A stretch of DNA of 64,000 nt from Nematostella vectensis (Eukaryota > Cnidaria > Anthozoa > Actiniaria > Edwardsiidae), in NCBI RefSeq assembly GCF_932526225.1, contig NC_064038.1, forward strand, positions 11,469,070-11,533,069, given 5' to 3'. A model generated the notes under the pieces. The model was not told the DNA's origin. It did no database searches and was given only the letters and a program-made list of their open reading frames with translations. Below, in pieces: positions 48,501-61,000 of the stretch. How positions within the stretch are numbered: position 1 is the first letter of the stretch; each line of letters starts with the position of its first letter. The position numbers and the translations under genes were made by a program.

Positions 48501-51500
48501 TTATTATTTATTTATGGTATTTATGGCAATATCATGTTAAGGATTTCGGCTGACTCTTCAAGACTATTGAATGTTTACAGTTCTACCGTCATATACTATG
48601 TATTGTTAAAAAAGAATTTTCCAAGCTTTGTCATCAACTTCGGCGACAGTTTGTGCGCCATTGGGCAGCTAGAGCTAATCAAATTTTGCAACGTAAACAC
48701 AAAAACGGCTTCGCATAGAAACGGTCGCATCACATGGCAAAACAAAGCACAATTAAGCGAATTTATAGAGATGATTTCGTGGTTTTATGAACATTTAACT
48801 TGAGCAGCTATTTTAGAAGGTCTTGCTTGTATTAAGAAAACTTTTTGTCTAGATAATAACGTGTACGCGTGGGGTAACAACTCGATGGGTCAATGTGGTC
48901 AGGGTCACTGTACCACACCTATTACCAAACCCAAGAAGGTGCTTGGTCTGGACGGGGTCGCCGTGCACCAGATCTCAGCGGGAACGTCACATACTGTCGC
49001 CTGGACTGCTCTCCCCATGGACAGGTACATGCTTAGGCGAGGAATTTTGATTTCCAGAGTATGCATGTTTTACATTGCCTAAAAAGCCAGTTGACCATTC
49101 TCACATTCTTGCCCAACATTACAGGCGCACGTGTCTTGCCATTAATAATCAGAATTCAAAGCGTTTCCACCTAACAAATGTCTGTATAACCTCGCTACTG
49201 TAGGGAAAAGGGAAATAAACTCTGGGCCTTACCCCAGCAGTCGGATTTGTGTTAACACACAGCGGCGATAACCGCGGAAAGACAGTGGAGTATTAAGGGG
49301 TCCTGTACGTGAAAACACTTTCTGTCTGACATATATTCATAGTTCATGCTCAATCAGAAAATATTTATAAAAAAAAAGATGTTGATCTTATGTGTTTTTG
49401 TTCCAGACAAGTGGTTTCCTGGTACCGTGCGTACTGTGTTGATCTCAAGGAGTCCACATTCGGTTGTCTGAAAGCTTTCCTGGAGAGATATTGCATTGGT
49501 CTGGACTCGGATCAACCCACTCCCCCGTTCGCGTCAAAAAGGTACGATGCACGCTGACAAGCCATACATACCTCAGGGCTTTTCCCCATTTTCAAGGGAA
49601 CCCCACATTAAAATCCAGCTCGGAAAAGCGTCTTTTATAAAAAAAAAAAAAAAGGAAAGCTTGGCTTTCTACACAGGGGACTGTAAATCCTCTGTCCTTT
49701 CTGGTAAGGACGTTAAGTCGAAGGTCTCCTTTCATATTAGGGTCTTTGAATCCCTTAACTTTTCGAGAAAAAGACGTTAGGGCCCCCCTCTCTCCACGGA
49801 TCCCTCGTAATTCTTGAAAATGATGTTAACCTGTATAAAAAAAAACTAATGCAGTTTAATGATTGTATCCATCGCAGCGAGCATCACAAGTTCGTCTTGC
49901 TGTGCTTACGTCTGTTGTCTGTTCATTTGTCTCTCGCGGTGTCCGCCGGAGCATCTTCTAACGTACTAGGCGTGCACACTACCTCGCTACGCAAGCTGCT
50001 GTTTGGGCTACTAGATGCGTCCGTATCAGAAGAAATCCAAGAAGTAAGTTTCTAGAGGGAACAGGTGTGTTGCTAGTGGTGGGCGCTGCGCACCTGAGAA
50101 AAGGAGGTAGGTGTTTTTGTCTCATCGAGTCGGCAGTCTCAAGATCCAAGATTCTCTTTAACTTGGATGTTGCAAGCTTACGCTTGAGTTTCTGTTTGCA
50201 CACTTTTGCGTTTAAACGTTGAAACGCAGTTTATCTATCCCCCAAAATGGGAAATGGTCTTTCTGACATTTCTTTGTCTTGTGGTCAGTCGAGCAAGAAT
50301 TCGCCAGCAATGCTGGCAGGTGTTGGCGCAGTTTGCACGGGGCTTTTGCGTTTAAACGTCGAAGCGTAGTATATCTATCCCCCAAAATGGGAAATGGACT
50401 TTCTGACATTTCCTTTGTCTTGTGGTCAATCGAGCAAGAATTCGCCAGCAATGCTGGCAGGTGCTGGCGCAGTTTGCACGGGGCTTTTGCGTTTAAACGT
50501 CGAAGCGTAGTATATCTATCCCCCAAAATGGGAAATGGACTTTCTGACATTTCCTTTGTCTTGTGGTCAATCGAGCAAGAATTCGCCAGCAATGCTGGCA
50601 GGTGCTGGCGCAGTTTGCATGGGGCTTAACCGCCATCAGAGTGAATCGATATTGCATGTCTTGCTTTAATTGTAAATACAACTAGGCCAAGTTATATGTT
50701 CTGCCTTAATGCAGGATGTTTTGCCTCTTGTTTAAATTTATTTGGTTTGATGGTTATTTTATATTTATTTAGTTATTTATATTTTATTATATTATATTTA
50801 TTTGGTTTTTAGTGGATAGTTTGGCGAACGACTTTGAAAGAGGGCATGACTTCGATTTCAGTCAGTTAGTCATTAGCTCGCCTTCCGAAGAGCGTACAAT
50901 ATTTCTTTCCAAATGTAATATTGTTTTACGATGGAGTCCGACAAAGCATTCCATAAGCCCAGATTTTTCTTAGTGTCGTCCGCACTGCTAGACGAAGTGC
51001 CGGTAGATTCCAACAATAGATCAAAGGATTAAGTGCAGAGTTTATGAGAAAGGCGACCGCAGACATTCTTAAGAGCTTGGATGGCCAGTATGTATCGTTC
51101 GTTGTCTCGGTATAAGCCATCGTGACTAATGTAGGTATGTACGTGACGAGGAAAACGAGGTACACACACAGCGAGCCCATCACGGACTTCTTGTACTGAG
51201 ACATGTTTATTGCTGATGCCGTTGGCTGGTTTACTGTGATTGCCAGTATCTGCGCTTGGTGTTTTTTGAGCGTTTTATATATCTTGACGTAGCATAATAC
51301 GGTAAGGCATGTGCATGTACTAATGGCAAAGGTCACAATCGCCTTATACGGCATGTCACCAAGATATAACCAAGAACAGGCCACGAATAATGGACCCATC
51401 CAGAATATAACGCAGCAGACGGCAACACGCCCCCTAGTCACATACACCTCATACTTGAGATGCAAATAGAGAGCGAGGAATCGATCCAACGCCACAGCGG

Positions 51501-54500
51501 TCAGGCTTGCAACAGAGACACCTCCAAGTAAAGATGTGAGAATTTTCGACAGAATCCCGTACGCGCAAAAGAGAGTGGTTTCCTCATCGACGCTTAGTTC
51601 TATAAATGCCCAGTGTATGAATACGGGCTGCGCTAGCAACGCGACAGTTAGATCAGACAGCGCTAGGTTGAACAGCAGTACCATGGCAGGTGTGTGGAGT
51701 GAAGGGGTACGCCAGATAGAGTATAAGACTACTACGTTAAGGAGGACGCCAGGCAGAATGGTCCAGCCGTTAAGTAGAACAATAATGGCGAACTCAGTGT
51801 GTGTTATACGCGCGTATTTAGTCCACTCGGTCCTGTAGGGGCAGGTGAAATTATACTTAGACATTATTTACTGATGTTTGCGACGCTGGTGATTTTACTA
51901 GACCTCCCTTAGTGCTTTGCCATGTAGAAGCGTTTTTTTACGTAGACTTCAACTACTCAGCGTAGATGTCTGGTGTTTGCGTAGACTTTCCCAACTGATG
52001 CTTACAATATAGATGTTTGGTTTATCACATTGTCTTCCTCAACTGATGTTTTCAATGTAGAAGCGTTTTTTGTTTTACGTAGTCTTGTCCAACTGATGTT
52101 TTCAGCGTCAAACCTTTGACGTTTTTTACTTTCTTTGTGAACTCTTGACTAAAAGCAAGAATATGTTTTCGCTTCCAGAGTTTTCATGATAAAAATGAAA
52201 TAGAAGTTCAGATTACTAGTCTAACAGAAAGTAAATCTGCGAAAATGAAATATTAAACTTGAACGTTCCTCAGTAAATATATGTTCAAGAGGCTCTCCCG
52301 GCTTTTCTTGCCAAATGGCAGCTGTGGAGGCGTAATGAACATTCGTTTATTATATCACTGTTAAGCTTATAAAGTTCTCTATAGGTAAACATCTAATTCA
52401 AATATGGGCGATTTTAGATTAATTTTTCTCTTTAATGTAGTATTATTTTATAAGGCTTTGCCATATTTGCTTTATTGGATTAGATGAAATCGATGAAAAA
52501 GATGATAAAACATATTTTTCTTTCTTTAATTTTCTATTCTCTATGTCTCAGAAAGATGCGCATTTAAGCCTATTGCAACTCAAATTGTATTCCACTTTTT
52601 TATACCCTGGTTTTGAGTACCCAAACTTTTGTTAACTGCTAAAAACTTCTGTCGACTTTTCTTTGTGACCTCTGATTTGCCAACTCTAGAACATTATAAT
52701 ATCAGCTATCTGACCCACTTTGATTTTTATTAAGTCATGGTGTAAATTGGTATTTCGGTATGATAATCACATTACACGTTGAATACAATTTGGTATCGCA
52801 AGAGAGCTCAATGTTGTGTGTGTTTGTCTTTTTCTTTAACTCTTCCAATATACAGACAAAACACAAAAGCGGTCTTTTAGAGTCGCAAAAAGCAAGGCGT
52901 GAAGCCATAAAACTTTGAAGAGGATGAAAAACATCATGACTTTTATATTTAACTAGTACTTTTCTTAATGGATGGCACGTAAATCACCTCACTGGAGAAG
53001 CTAATAAACAATGGTGTATGATCACCCGAAGTGCTTTGAATTCAGCCCGACTATTCAAAAGTTTGAGAGAAAAATAAAACTACGCCCGAGATAAATACTA
53101 GACGCGTAGCCCGCTGCCTCTTTTCAGGCAGCGGCTATCAAAATTGTACGGTTTCAACGACTCGTCTTGTAGCACAATCAAATGCACAAATCAATTTATA
53201 AACAGTAATTGTGTAGAGCAAAACTACAGTGCTGCTATATATAAGAGTATAATAATTATATTATAATATGTTCGAGGTGATTGGCTCGAGTTGATATCGG
53301 TTGATAAGCGAACAACATGCTGCGAAGATTTTAGGGGGAGCAATTCAACATTGCTAGTGTTATTGTTGTGAATCTAACTTACGATTGCTGAAACCTACCA
53401 TTTTCTAGAAGAGAAAGGAAAGTAGTATGGTAAGAGCAGAATTAGCGCTTTTTTTTGAAGGGACGCCTCCCAAAACAGTCGCCATGGCAACCCCGGGGGA
53501 ACAAAGGAATGGGAGGAGTAGGAAAGAGTCGAAACAATAGACTAGGACGAGTAAGAACAATGGAACAGGAGGTGCAAGGAGGAGTGAGGACAATAGACTC
53601 GGAGGAGTAGAAACAATAGACTAGGAGGAGTAAGAACAATGGAACAGGAGGTACATGGAGGAGTGAGGACAATAGACTCGGAGGAGTAGAAACAATAGAC
53701 TAGGAGGAGTAAGAACAATGGAACAGGAGGTGCAAGGAGGAGTGAGGACAATAGCATTAGGAAAAAACGAGTCCCTCCCTCCAAAAAAGCGCTAATTCTG
53801 TTCTTACTATACTACTAAGGAAGAAGAAGACGTCTTTTCGCTCCTTTCTCTTCGTTCCCGCCCCCTAACCCCATCCCTTTTCGCACGGCCTTGTTCCGCC
53901 TCGTTCTCGCTCCTGCAACTTGACGCCCTGGATTTCCGAGGTGATTATGTGCCTTCCAATATTGAATGAAAGCAATGATAAAGGTGTTATTGTTATTGGA
54001 GGGCTTTTTTTGTAGCAATTGACTCTTGAAATCCAAAGATAAAGCTGTGTATTTGGATGGTTATATTGTGCCTTTTTGTCCGTGCAAAGATAAGCAGAAG
54101 AGGCTAACTGTGTCTGTTTCTTCTTCAGGCTGTAAATGATGCGCTGTCTGCGGGTGCTTCGCTGCTTCTACCTCCCCTTCCCGAAAGGATGGAAGTCCTC
54201 CACTCATTGTTGCCCCAGGCCCCCGAGAGCTGGGAGTCACTAACGTTTGGGGAGGTATGGCTTGGGTTTGGTTTCCATATGATGAGTGCATGACAAGAAT
54301 TTTCCATCATTGCAGCTGGTAATATTAGTAGATAGAATAACTGGAACTACAGAAGAAACTAAAGACTAAGTACAACCACAAGAGCATAATCAGTTGATAA
54401 TAAGCGTTCAGCATTTATGGATGAAACGATGACAGCAAAACAATACAACACTACAAAACAGCAACAATAACAGTAAAATCAACAAACAAACAGGAACAGC

Positions 54501-55034
54501 TTAGTAATAACACAAACGAAAACAACTGCAAAAACCCATATCCATATTTAGTCAACGTTTGAACTCTTGTGTTTTTTTTTCCCGTAACCACCCATTTGAC
54601 ACTGTATTCTTATTTCTGGTGGCAGCGTAAACAGCTTGGGATCATCCTGTCCAGTATACAAGACCACACCCACGTGGCATCCCTACTCGGCTTCACCCTC
54701 AGCGTCAAAGGTGCCAGCCCAGACGAGGTGCCTCTCATCAGTACAAGCCTTGCTGACGTACTTATGAAGACGCTGCTCAGGAATCTTGCCTTCCACACTG
54801 TAAGCCTGCAGGCATACCTAGGAACCCTTGAAAGGGATGGGAGATAATGCTCTTCCTTGAAAATATATCAGTTACGTGCATGTTAGCCGATGGAAATATT
54901 GTGTGAAGTTTTATTTTATTTATTTTTTCGTGTAAAATGGTGGCGCGATTGGCCTTCTTTAACTTGTTCACTCCCATTCACTGTTTTTGGGCTTCTTATT
55001 GCACGTTTTGGCCCAAGAAAAGTCTATTATTATT

Positions 55035-55088
<54 letters not shown>

Positions 55089-58000
55089 AACGTTTAATGA
55101 AAATTGGCCGTTTACTAGAAGGAAATAGATAGAGAAAAAATTATAAAAATTTCCATCTTTTGGAGTTTAGGGTTGACTATAAGGCAAAATTTGTAAAGCT
55201 CCACAATATAGTTATTTTATTTTGCTGCAGTAAAGAACATCTTGTGATGTTGTGGTAACCTTATAACTCATTTTCTATGTCGTAGGAGAGGTGTTTGGAA
55301 TCCATCGAAAAGTCTATCACTACCAGCTCTGAAAGCATCCCAGAGGAGTGTGAGGAGGCGCCACCTCTACACATACACGACTTACTACTCTCACTGCAGA
55401 AACACCTCTTTGCTTATTGCCACAACGCTACCAGCAACAATGGCCAGGTAATGGACTAGTCTAATACCGCATTCACACCAGCTCTTAAACCAGTTTAAAG
55501 GTGGTTTAATTAAACTGTTTTAAATCTAAATCTCCCAAGAGTGGACAGAACTAAGAACAAAACTGAATAGACTGTGCTGTACATGTTACTAAGTGATCAT
55601 TTAGCTAGTAAGAATTCAACACAATGAGAAACTTGGCAAGTTATCAGGCAAAGAAAAACCTTGTTTAACTAAACATGGTCTTGGTGTGAATGCAGCATAA
55701 GATAAAGCATTAGCACCCAGTCATTACAACATTAAAGCCGCATTGTCACCAGTTTACTTCCAGGGGCAGAAGGAAACCTCAATTGATCAGAGACAAAATA
55801 ATCTTTTAGAATCCATGCTATGTAACAGGCCATCCGCTCCGAATTATTAGTCATATCCTTGAAGAAACTTCCACAGCACTTTTCCCTTATTGTTACCATG
55901 CTACCAGCAACAATGTCCCGTGGTTATACTACTCCAATAGGCAGCATCTACATCTTATTGTCCTCGTTATTCTGATTGTTTTCAGATAGTCGTGTCTGGC
56001 ATCGCTATCTCCTTGTTTTTGCTATTTGCTGATAGAATTCCCTCTAACAAACATTATTATTTTGCTTGTTTCCAGGACATAGTTGTCTGGCCCCGCTATC
56101 TCGCTACTGCAAAGCTATCTTTCGTTGTTCTTGCCATTGCTGATAGAATTGTGTCTAACATACATTATTATTTTGCTTGTTTCCAGGAGTTATTCATGTC
56201 TGGTCCCGCTATCTCTCTACTGCAAAGCCATCTTTCCTTGTTCTTGCCATGCGCTGGTGAAATTCTCGGCAGCGTATATCGTCTGTTGGTTGGGCATGGC
56301 AGTGACACGCATTATTCTCGGCTGAGGGACAGGATACTTGGTACGTCTGCTTCTCTGACCGCATTGAAGAATGTCGAACACCTTATTATTTTCATTTACC
56401 GTCGAATCCGTTGTATCGCGACGCCGCTTTTTCAAAACAGCGATTTGTCTTTTGGATTTTCTGTTCCACCAGTCAAATTATTCTAAGCCAATCAGATTCT
56501 TGTCATCTCTCGCCTAGTGCAGTTGCCTGGCTTTCTGTCGCGACACTGTCTGTTTTTCGTCCAGAGTATAGCCAAGGAAGTGCACAAAGCGAGACTGGCT
56601 CAGAATGGTTTAACTGACGGAACAGAAAACCAAAACAAATCGCGTTTTGAAAACGCGGGTCGCGATACAACGGATTCCACAGTTCAATATTTTACTTTTT
56701 AGAATACTTCAATCTTCGATTGAAGTTTGGTTCTTTTATAAACGAAATTTGTTTGAAAGCATTTTTTAGTTAGAAGATTGGAATTTGCAGATAAAAGTAG
56801 ATGTTTTATGTTAGTCGGGATTGTGCTAGAGCCTAAGATTGCGTCGTCGTTGGCCTTGCGTAATCGCGTATTTCGTTGATCATTGTCATCTTAGAAAGTT
56901 GAAATAACCATCAGATTTATATAATGGTTAGCACGTTTTTTTTAAAATAAGAAGTACGTCTCACCATTATTTAATCTATTCCCTTGTAGATGTTCGGTAC
57001 GGCTAACCATTCTTTGATCTATTCCCTTGTAGAGGCTCGACTCACCAATGTTTGATCTGTTCCCTTCTAGACGTTCTGTACGACTCACCATTGTTTGATC
57101 TATTCCCTTTTAGACGTTCTGTTCGACCCACCATTGTTTGATCTGTTCCCTTGTAGACGTTCTGTTCGACTCACCATTGTTTGTTCTATTCCCTTTTAGA
57201 CGTTCTGTTTGACACACCATTGTTTGATCTATTTCCTTCTAGACGTTCTCTACGACTCGTCATTGTTTGATCTATCCCCTTTGAGCGTTCTGTTCGACTC
57301 ACCATTGTTTGATCTGTTCCCTTGTAGACGTTCTGTTCGACTCACCATTGTTTGATCTATTCCCTTTTAGACGTTCTGTTTGACACACCATTGTTTGATC
57401 TATTTCCTTCCAGACGTTCTCTACGACTCGCCATTGTTTGATCTATTCCCTTTGAGCGTTCTGTTCGACTCACCATTGTTTGATCTGTTCCCTTTGAGCG
57501 TTCTGTTCGACTCACCATTGTTTGATCTATTCCCTTTGAGCGTTCTGTTCGACTCGCCATTGTTTGATCTATTCCCTTTGAGCGTTCTGTTCGACTCCAA
57601 TTGTTTGATCTATTTCCTTTGCGCGTTCTGTTCGACTCGCCATTGTTTGATCTATTCCCTTTGAGCATTCTGTTAGACTCGCCATTGTTTGATCTGTTTC
57701 CTTTGAGCGTTCTGTTCGACTCGCCATTGTTTGATCTATTCCCTTTGAGCATTCTGTTAGACTCGCCATTGTTTGATCTGTTTCCTTTGAGCGTTCTGTT
57801 CGACTCGCCATTGTTTGATCTATTTCCTTTGAGCGTTCTGTTCGACTCGCCATTGTTTGATCTATTCCCTTTTAGACGTTCTGTTTGACACACCATTGTT
57901 TGATCTGTTTCCTTCTAGACATTCTCTACGACTCGTCATTGTTTGATCTATTCCCTTTGAGCGTTCTGTTCGACTCACCATTGTTTGATCTATTCCCTTT

Positions 58001-61000
58001 GAGCATTCTGTTAGACTAACCATTGTTTGATCTGTTCCCTTTTAGACGTTCTGTACGACTCGCCAGCTGGTTCCATGTTGTCCCTTGTACTACATTCCCT
58101 GACCCTCATGTCATTTGAGATTGTGCAGCCCCTACTGTCTGTCTGCACCTCGCTGTTGCCGTTGTTTGATCAACTGAACCGGGTTCTCCCTGCCGCAGCA
58201 ATCATGGAGGCGCAGGAGTTGGAATGGCCAGTACTAGGTGTGTAAAGTTTCCTTATTCTTTGTGTGGTGTCAACATCAAATTGGTTCCATAGTACAGCCA
58301 TTTCAAATAAGGTTGCACTCGACAATTTATATGTTGTAGCCGTCAGTGTTTCAAGAATAACGTATAAATGGCTGAATCCTTGTCCCTGAAAAGCAATGTT
58401 TTTGTTTACACATAAACAGAAATAGTACAGCTCTCTCAACGAAGTTTTTATTTTCGCTTATTTGCCTATCTATTTGGTACAAATAAAGCGCTACGGGCTA
58501 TGACATATGAAGTATAGTGTTAACTTATTTGAAATAATTTTATACTGTTTAACCGCTTTATTATGGCACCAACGGACGTTTTTATACTCTAAAAGGTACC
58601 GAATTTATCATATTGGAAATATTTATGGAATGTTTGTTAGAAATCTTAACAAGTCTCGCCTTATTTCTCACTTCTGATTAGTCAGACGACAATAAGCCAC
58701 CCACACACATTTTTGGTGTCGGAAGTGGGTTAGATTTCTTGGGATTTTTAAAGTATTGCTTCAAAGCAAGGTGTACTTTATGAAGCAACTAACAGTCGTT
58801 TTGTTTTAGGCACTTCTCAGAAGATCGACCCAGCAACGATCGCCCTTCCACAGCCGGCCCAGTCATGGGTGTGGCTTGTTGACCTGCAGCGTACATGTGC
58901 CCTATTTATAGGGCGTGTCTTAGGGGGTATGCTGACTGGCCCTCCTTTGTCTAGAGACGAGAAAGCATGTGAGAAATGGCTGAACGCTCCGCTGTTGGGC
59001 TGTGGACTCGAAGACAGAGATTCTGCCCTAGGTGTGTATCAGTCAGGAATTGCATTTATTTATATACGTATTTTGTTAACCGACAAGCAACTCTACTTTT
59101 AGGCAGCTCACTAGAAATGATATATCATTTCTTAAGAATTTTAGTGGTCGTCTCACATAAAAAAAGGGTGGTGACTCATAAAGAAAGCCATGGGTAGAAT
59201 ATGGGCCTACCGTAGAAATGTGATCTCGTTCTAACGTCTCTCCGTTCTTCTTCTCCTCTTCCTTCTCCGCTTCCTTCTCTGTTTGCGCCGATTTTCACAT
59301 GCGAAGTAAGCATCTTACGTCTCCGCTCCCTTCTCCGCCCCTGCTTACTTCCCTAATGTAAAATATACCTTTATGTTGTAGCTTAGTGAAACCGTTGGTT
59401 TTGTTTTACAGAAAAAGCAATGATTGGCTCTTTATCCAGTTTGATGCACGGCTCAGTATTTGACACAATTGAGAACGCACGCTCAAGCATCCCATCCGAT
59501 GTGGTGTTCCTCCTTGACCTTGCTCATGGGCCTACCATTGAGGCCGGACAAGCAATTTGGAAGCAGCTCAATGCTTTTAGCAAGCTTAGAGGTAGGGTAA
59601 ATAACAGTGAGCACCCCACATTCTATTTTACGTGTTTTGCTAAATCTAGAAATGTTCGGACTACAAATATATTTGGACAAAAAAAAAATCCGACATAAAG
59701 GGATGGTGCGATGAAGGGCTGAACTCTTGAGTGAGGGGCGATCCGTGACCCATTAAATATCTCCGTGTTGTCTTTAGAATGGGATACGAAGGAATCCCTG
59801 CCCATCCTGGACACAGCTTGTCGTTACGCCTTCGCCTGCATCCTCAAGCACTGTGGACTACTACCTGTAGCTATGCAGAGAACCAAGTAAGGATACACGG
59901 CATACATAATACACACATACACATATACACGGCAGATCTTGGAAGGGGTTGCCTACAGAATACACGGCAGATCTTGAAAGGGGTTGCCCACATGATACAC
60001 GGCAGATCTTGGAAGGGGTTGTGCACAGGATACACGGCAGATCTTGGAAGGGGTTGCCCACATGATACACGGCAGATCTTGGAAGGGGTTGTGCACAGGA
60101 TACACGGCAAATCTTGGAAGGGGTTGCCCACAGGATACACAGCAGATCTTGAAAGGGGTTGTGCACAGGATACACGGCAGATCTTGAAAGGGGTTGTGCA
60201 CAGGATACACGGCAGATCTTGAAAGGGGTTGTGCACAGGATACACGGCAGATCTTGGAAGGGGTTGTGCACAGGATACACGGCAAATCTTGAAAGGGGTT
60301 GTGCACAGGATACACGGCAGATCTTGAAAGGGGTTGTGCACAGGATACACGGCAGATCTTGAAAGGGGTTGCCCACAGGATACACGGCAGATCTTGAAAG
60401 GGGTTGTGCACAGGATACACGGCAGATCTTGAAAGGGGTTGCCCACAGGATACACGGCAGATCTTGAAAGGGTTTGTGCACAGGATACACGGCAGATCTT
60501 GAAAGGGGTTGCCCACAGGATACACGGCAGATCTTGAAAGGGGTTGTGCACAGGATACACGGCAGATCTTGAAAGGGGTTGTTCACAGGATACACGGCGG
60601 ATCTTGAAAGGGGTTGCCCACAGGATACACGGCAGATCTTGAAAGGGGTTGTGCACAGGATACACGGCAGATCTTGGAAAGGGTTGTGCACAGGATACAC
60701 GGCAGATCTTGAAAGGGGTTGTGCACAGGATACACGGCAGATCTTGAAAGGGGTTGCCCAACTATCAAGACATTTCCTGCGTTCCAAATGTCACGTGACT
60801 CATTTTATATGCACTTTCACTGCGTATAGAATGGGTGGGCAACCTGCTCAAGATTGGCTGTACCTATTCCTTTTAAGTACAAATGCACACAAATAAGTTT
60901 TTGTCGACTGAAGGAGGAACAATTGTTACGACGCTTGTGGCACTCCGCCACGCTGTAATTTACAATTTTAGTGTCCTCACTCATTATCAGGACTACTGCC

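Noticed and set aside
53405-53784. Leu/Pro-rich antisense ORFs (signal-peptide-like)
   Set aside because: Translations of a purine-rich tandem repeat inside an inverted-end element.
57357-57896. Antisense 179-codon and sense 95-codon ORFs with 14-residue periodicity
   Set aside because: Product of the 42-bp acceptor-derived array; no domain and no independent start or splice evidence.
56955-60763. Regularly repeated arrays that could be mistaken for CRISPR
   Set aside because: Units are contiguous without unique spacers, in a eukaryotic gene; simple minisatellites.
59861-60787. Antisense ORFs of up to 308 codons (repeating [15 protein letters not shown])
   Set aside because: They are translations of a 35-bp minisatellite in a HERC1 intron; several frames are open on both strands.
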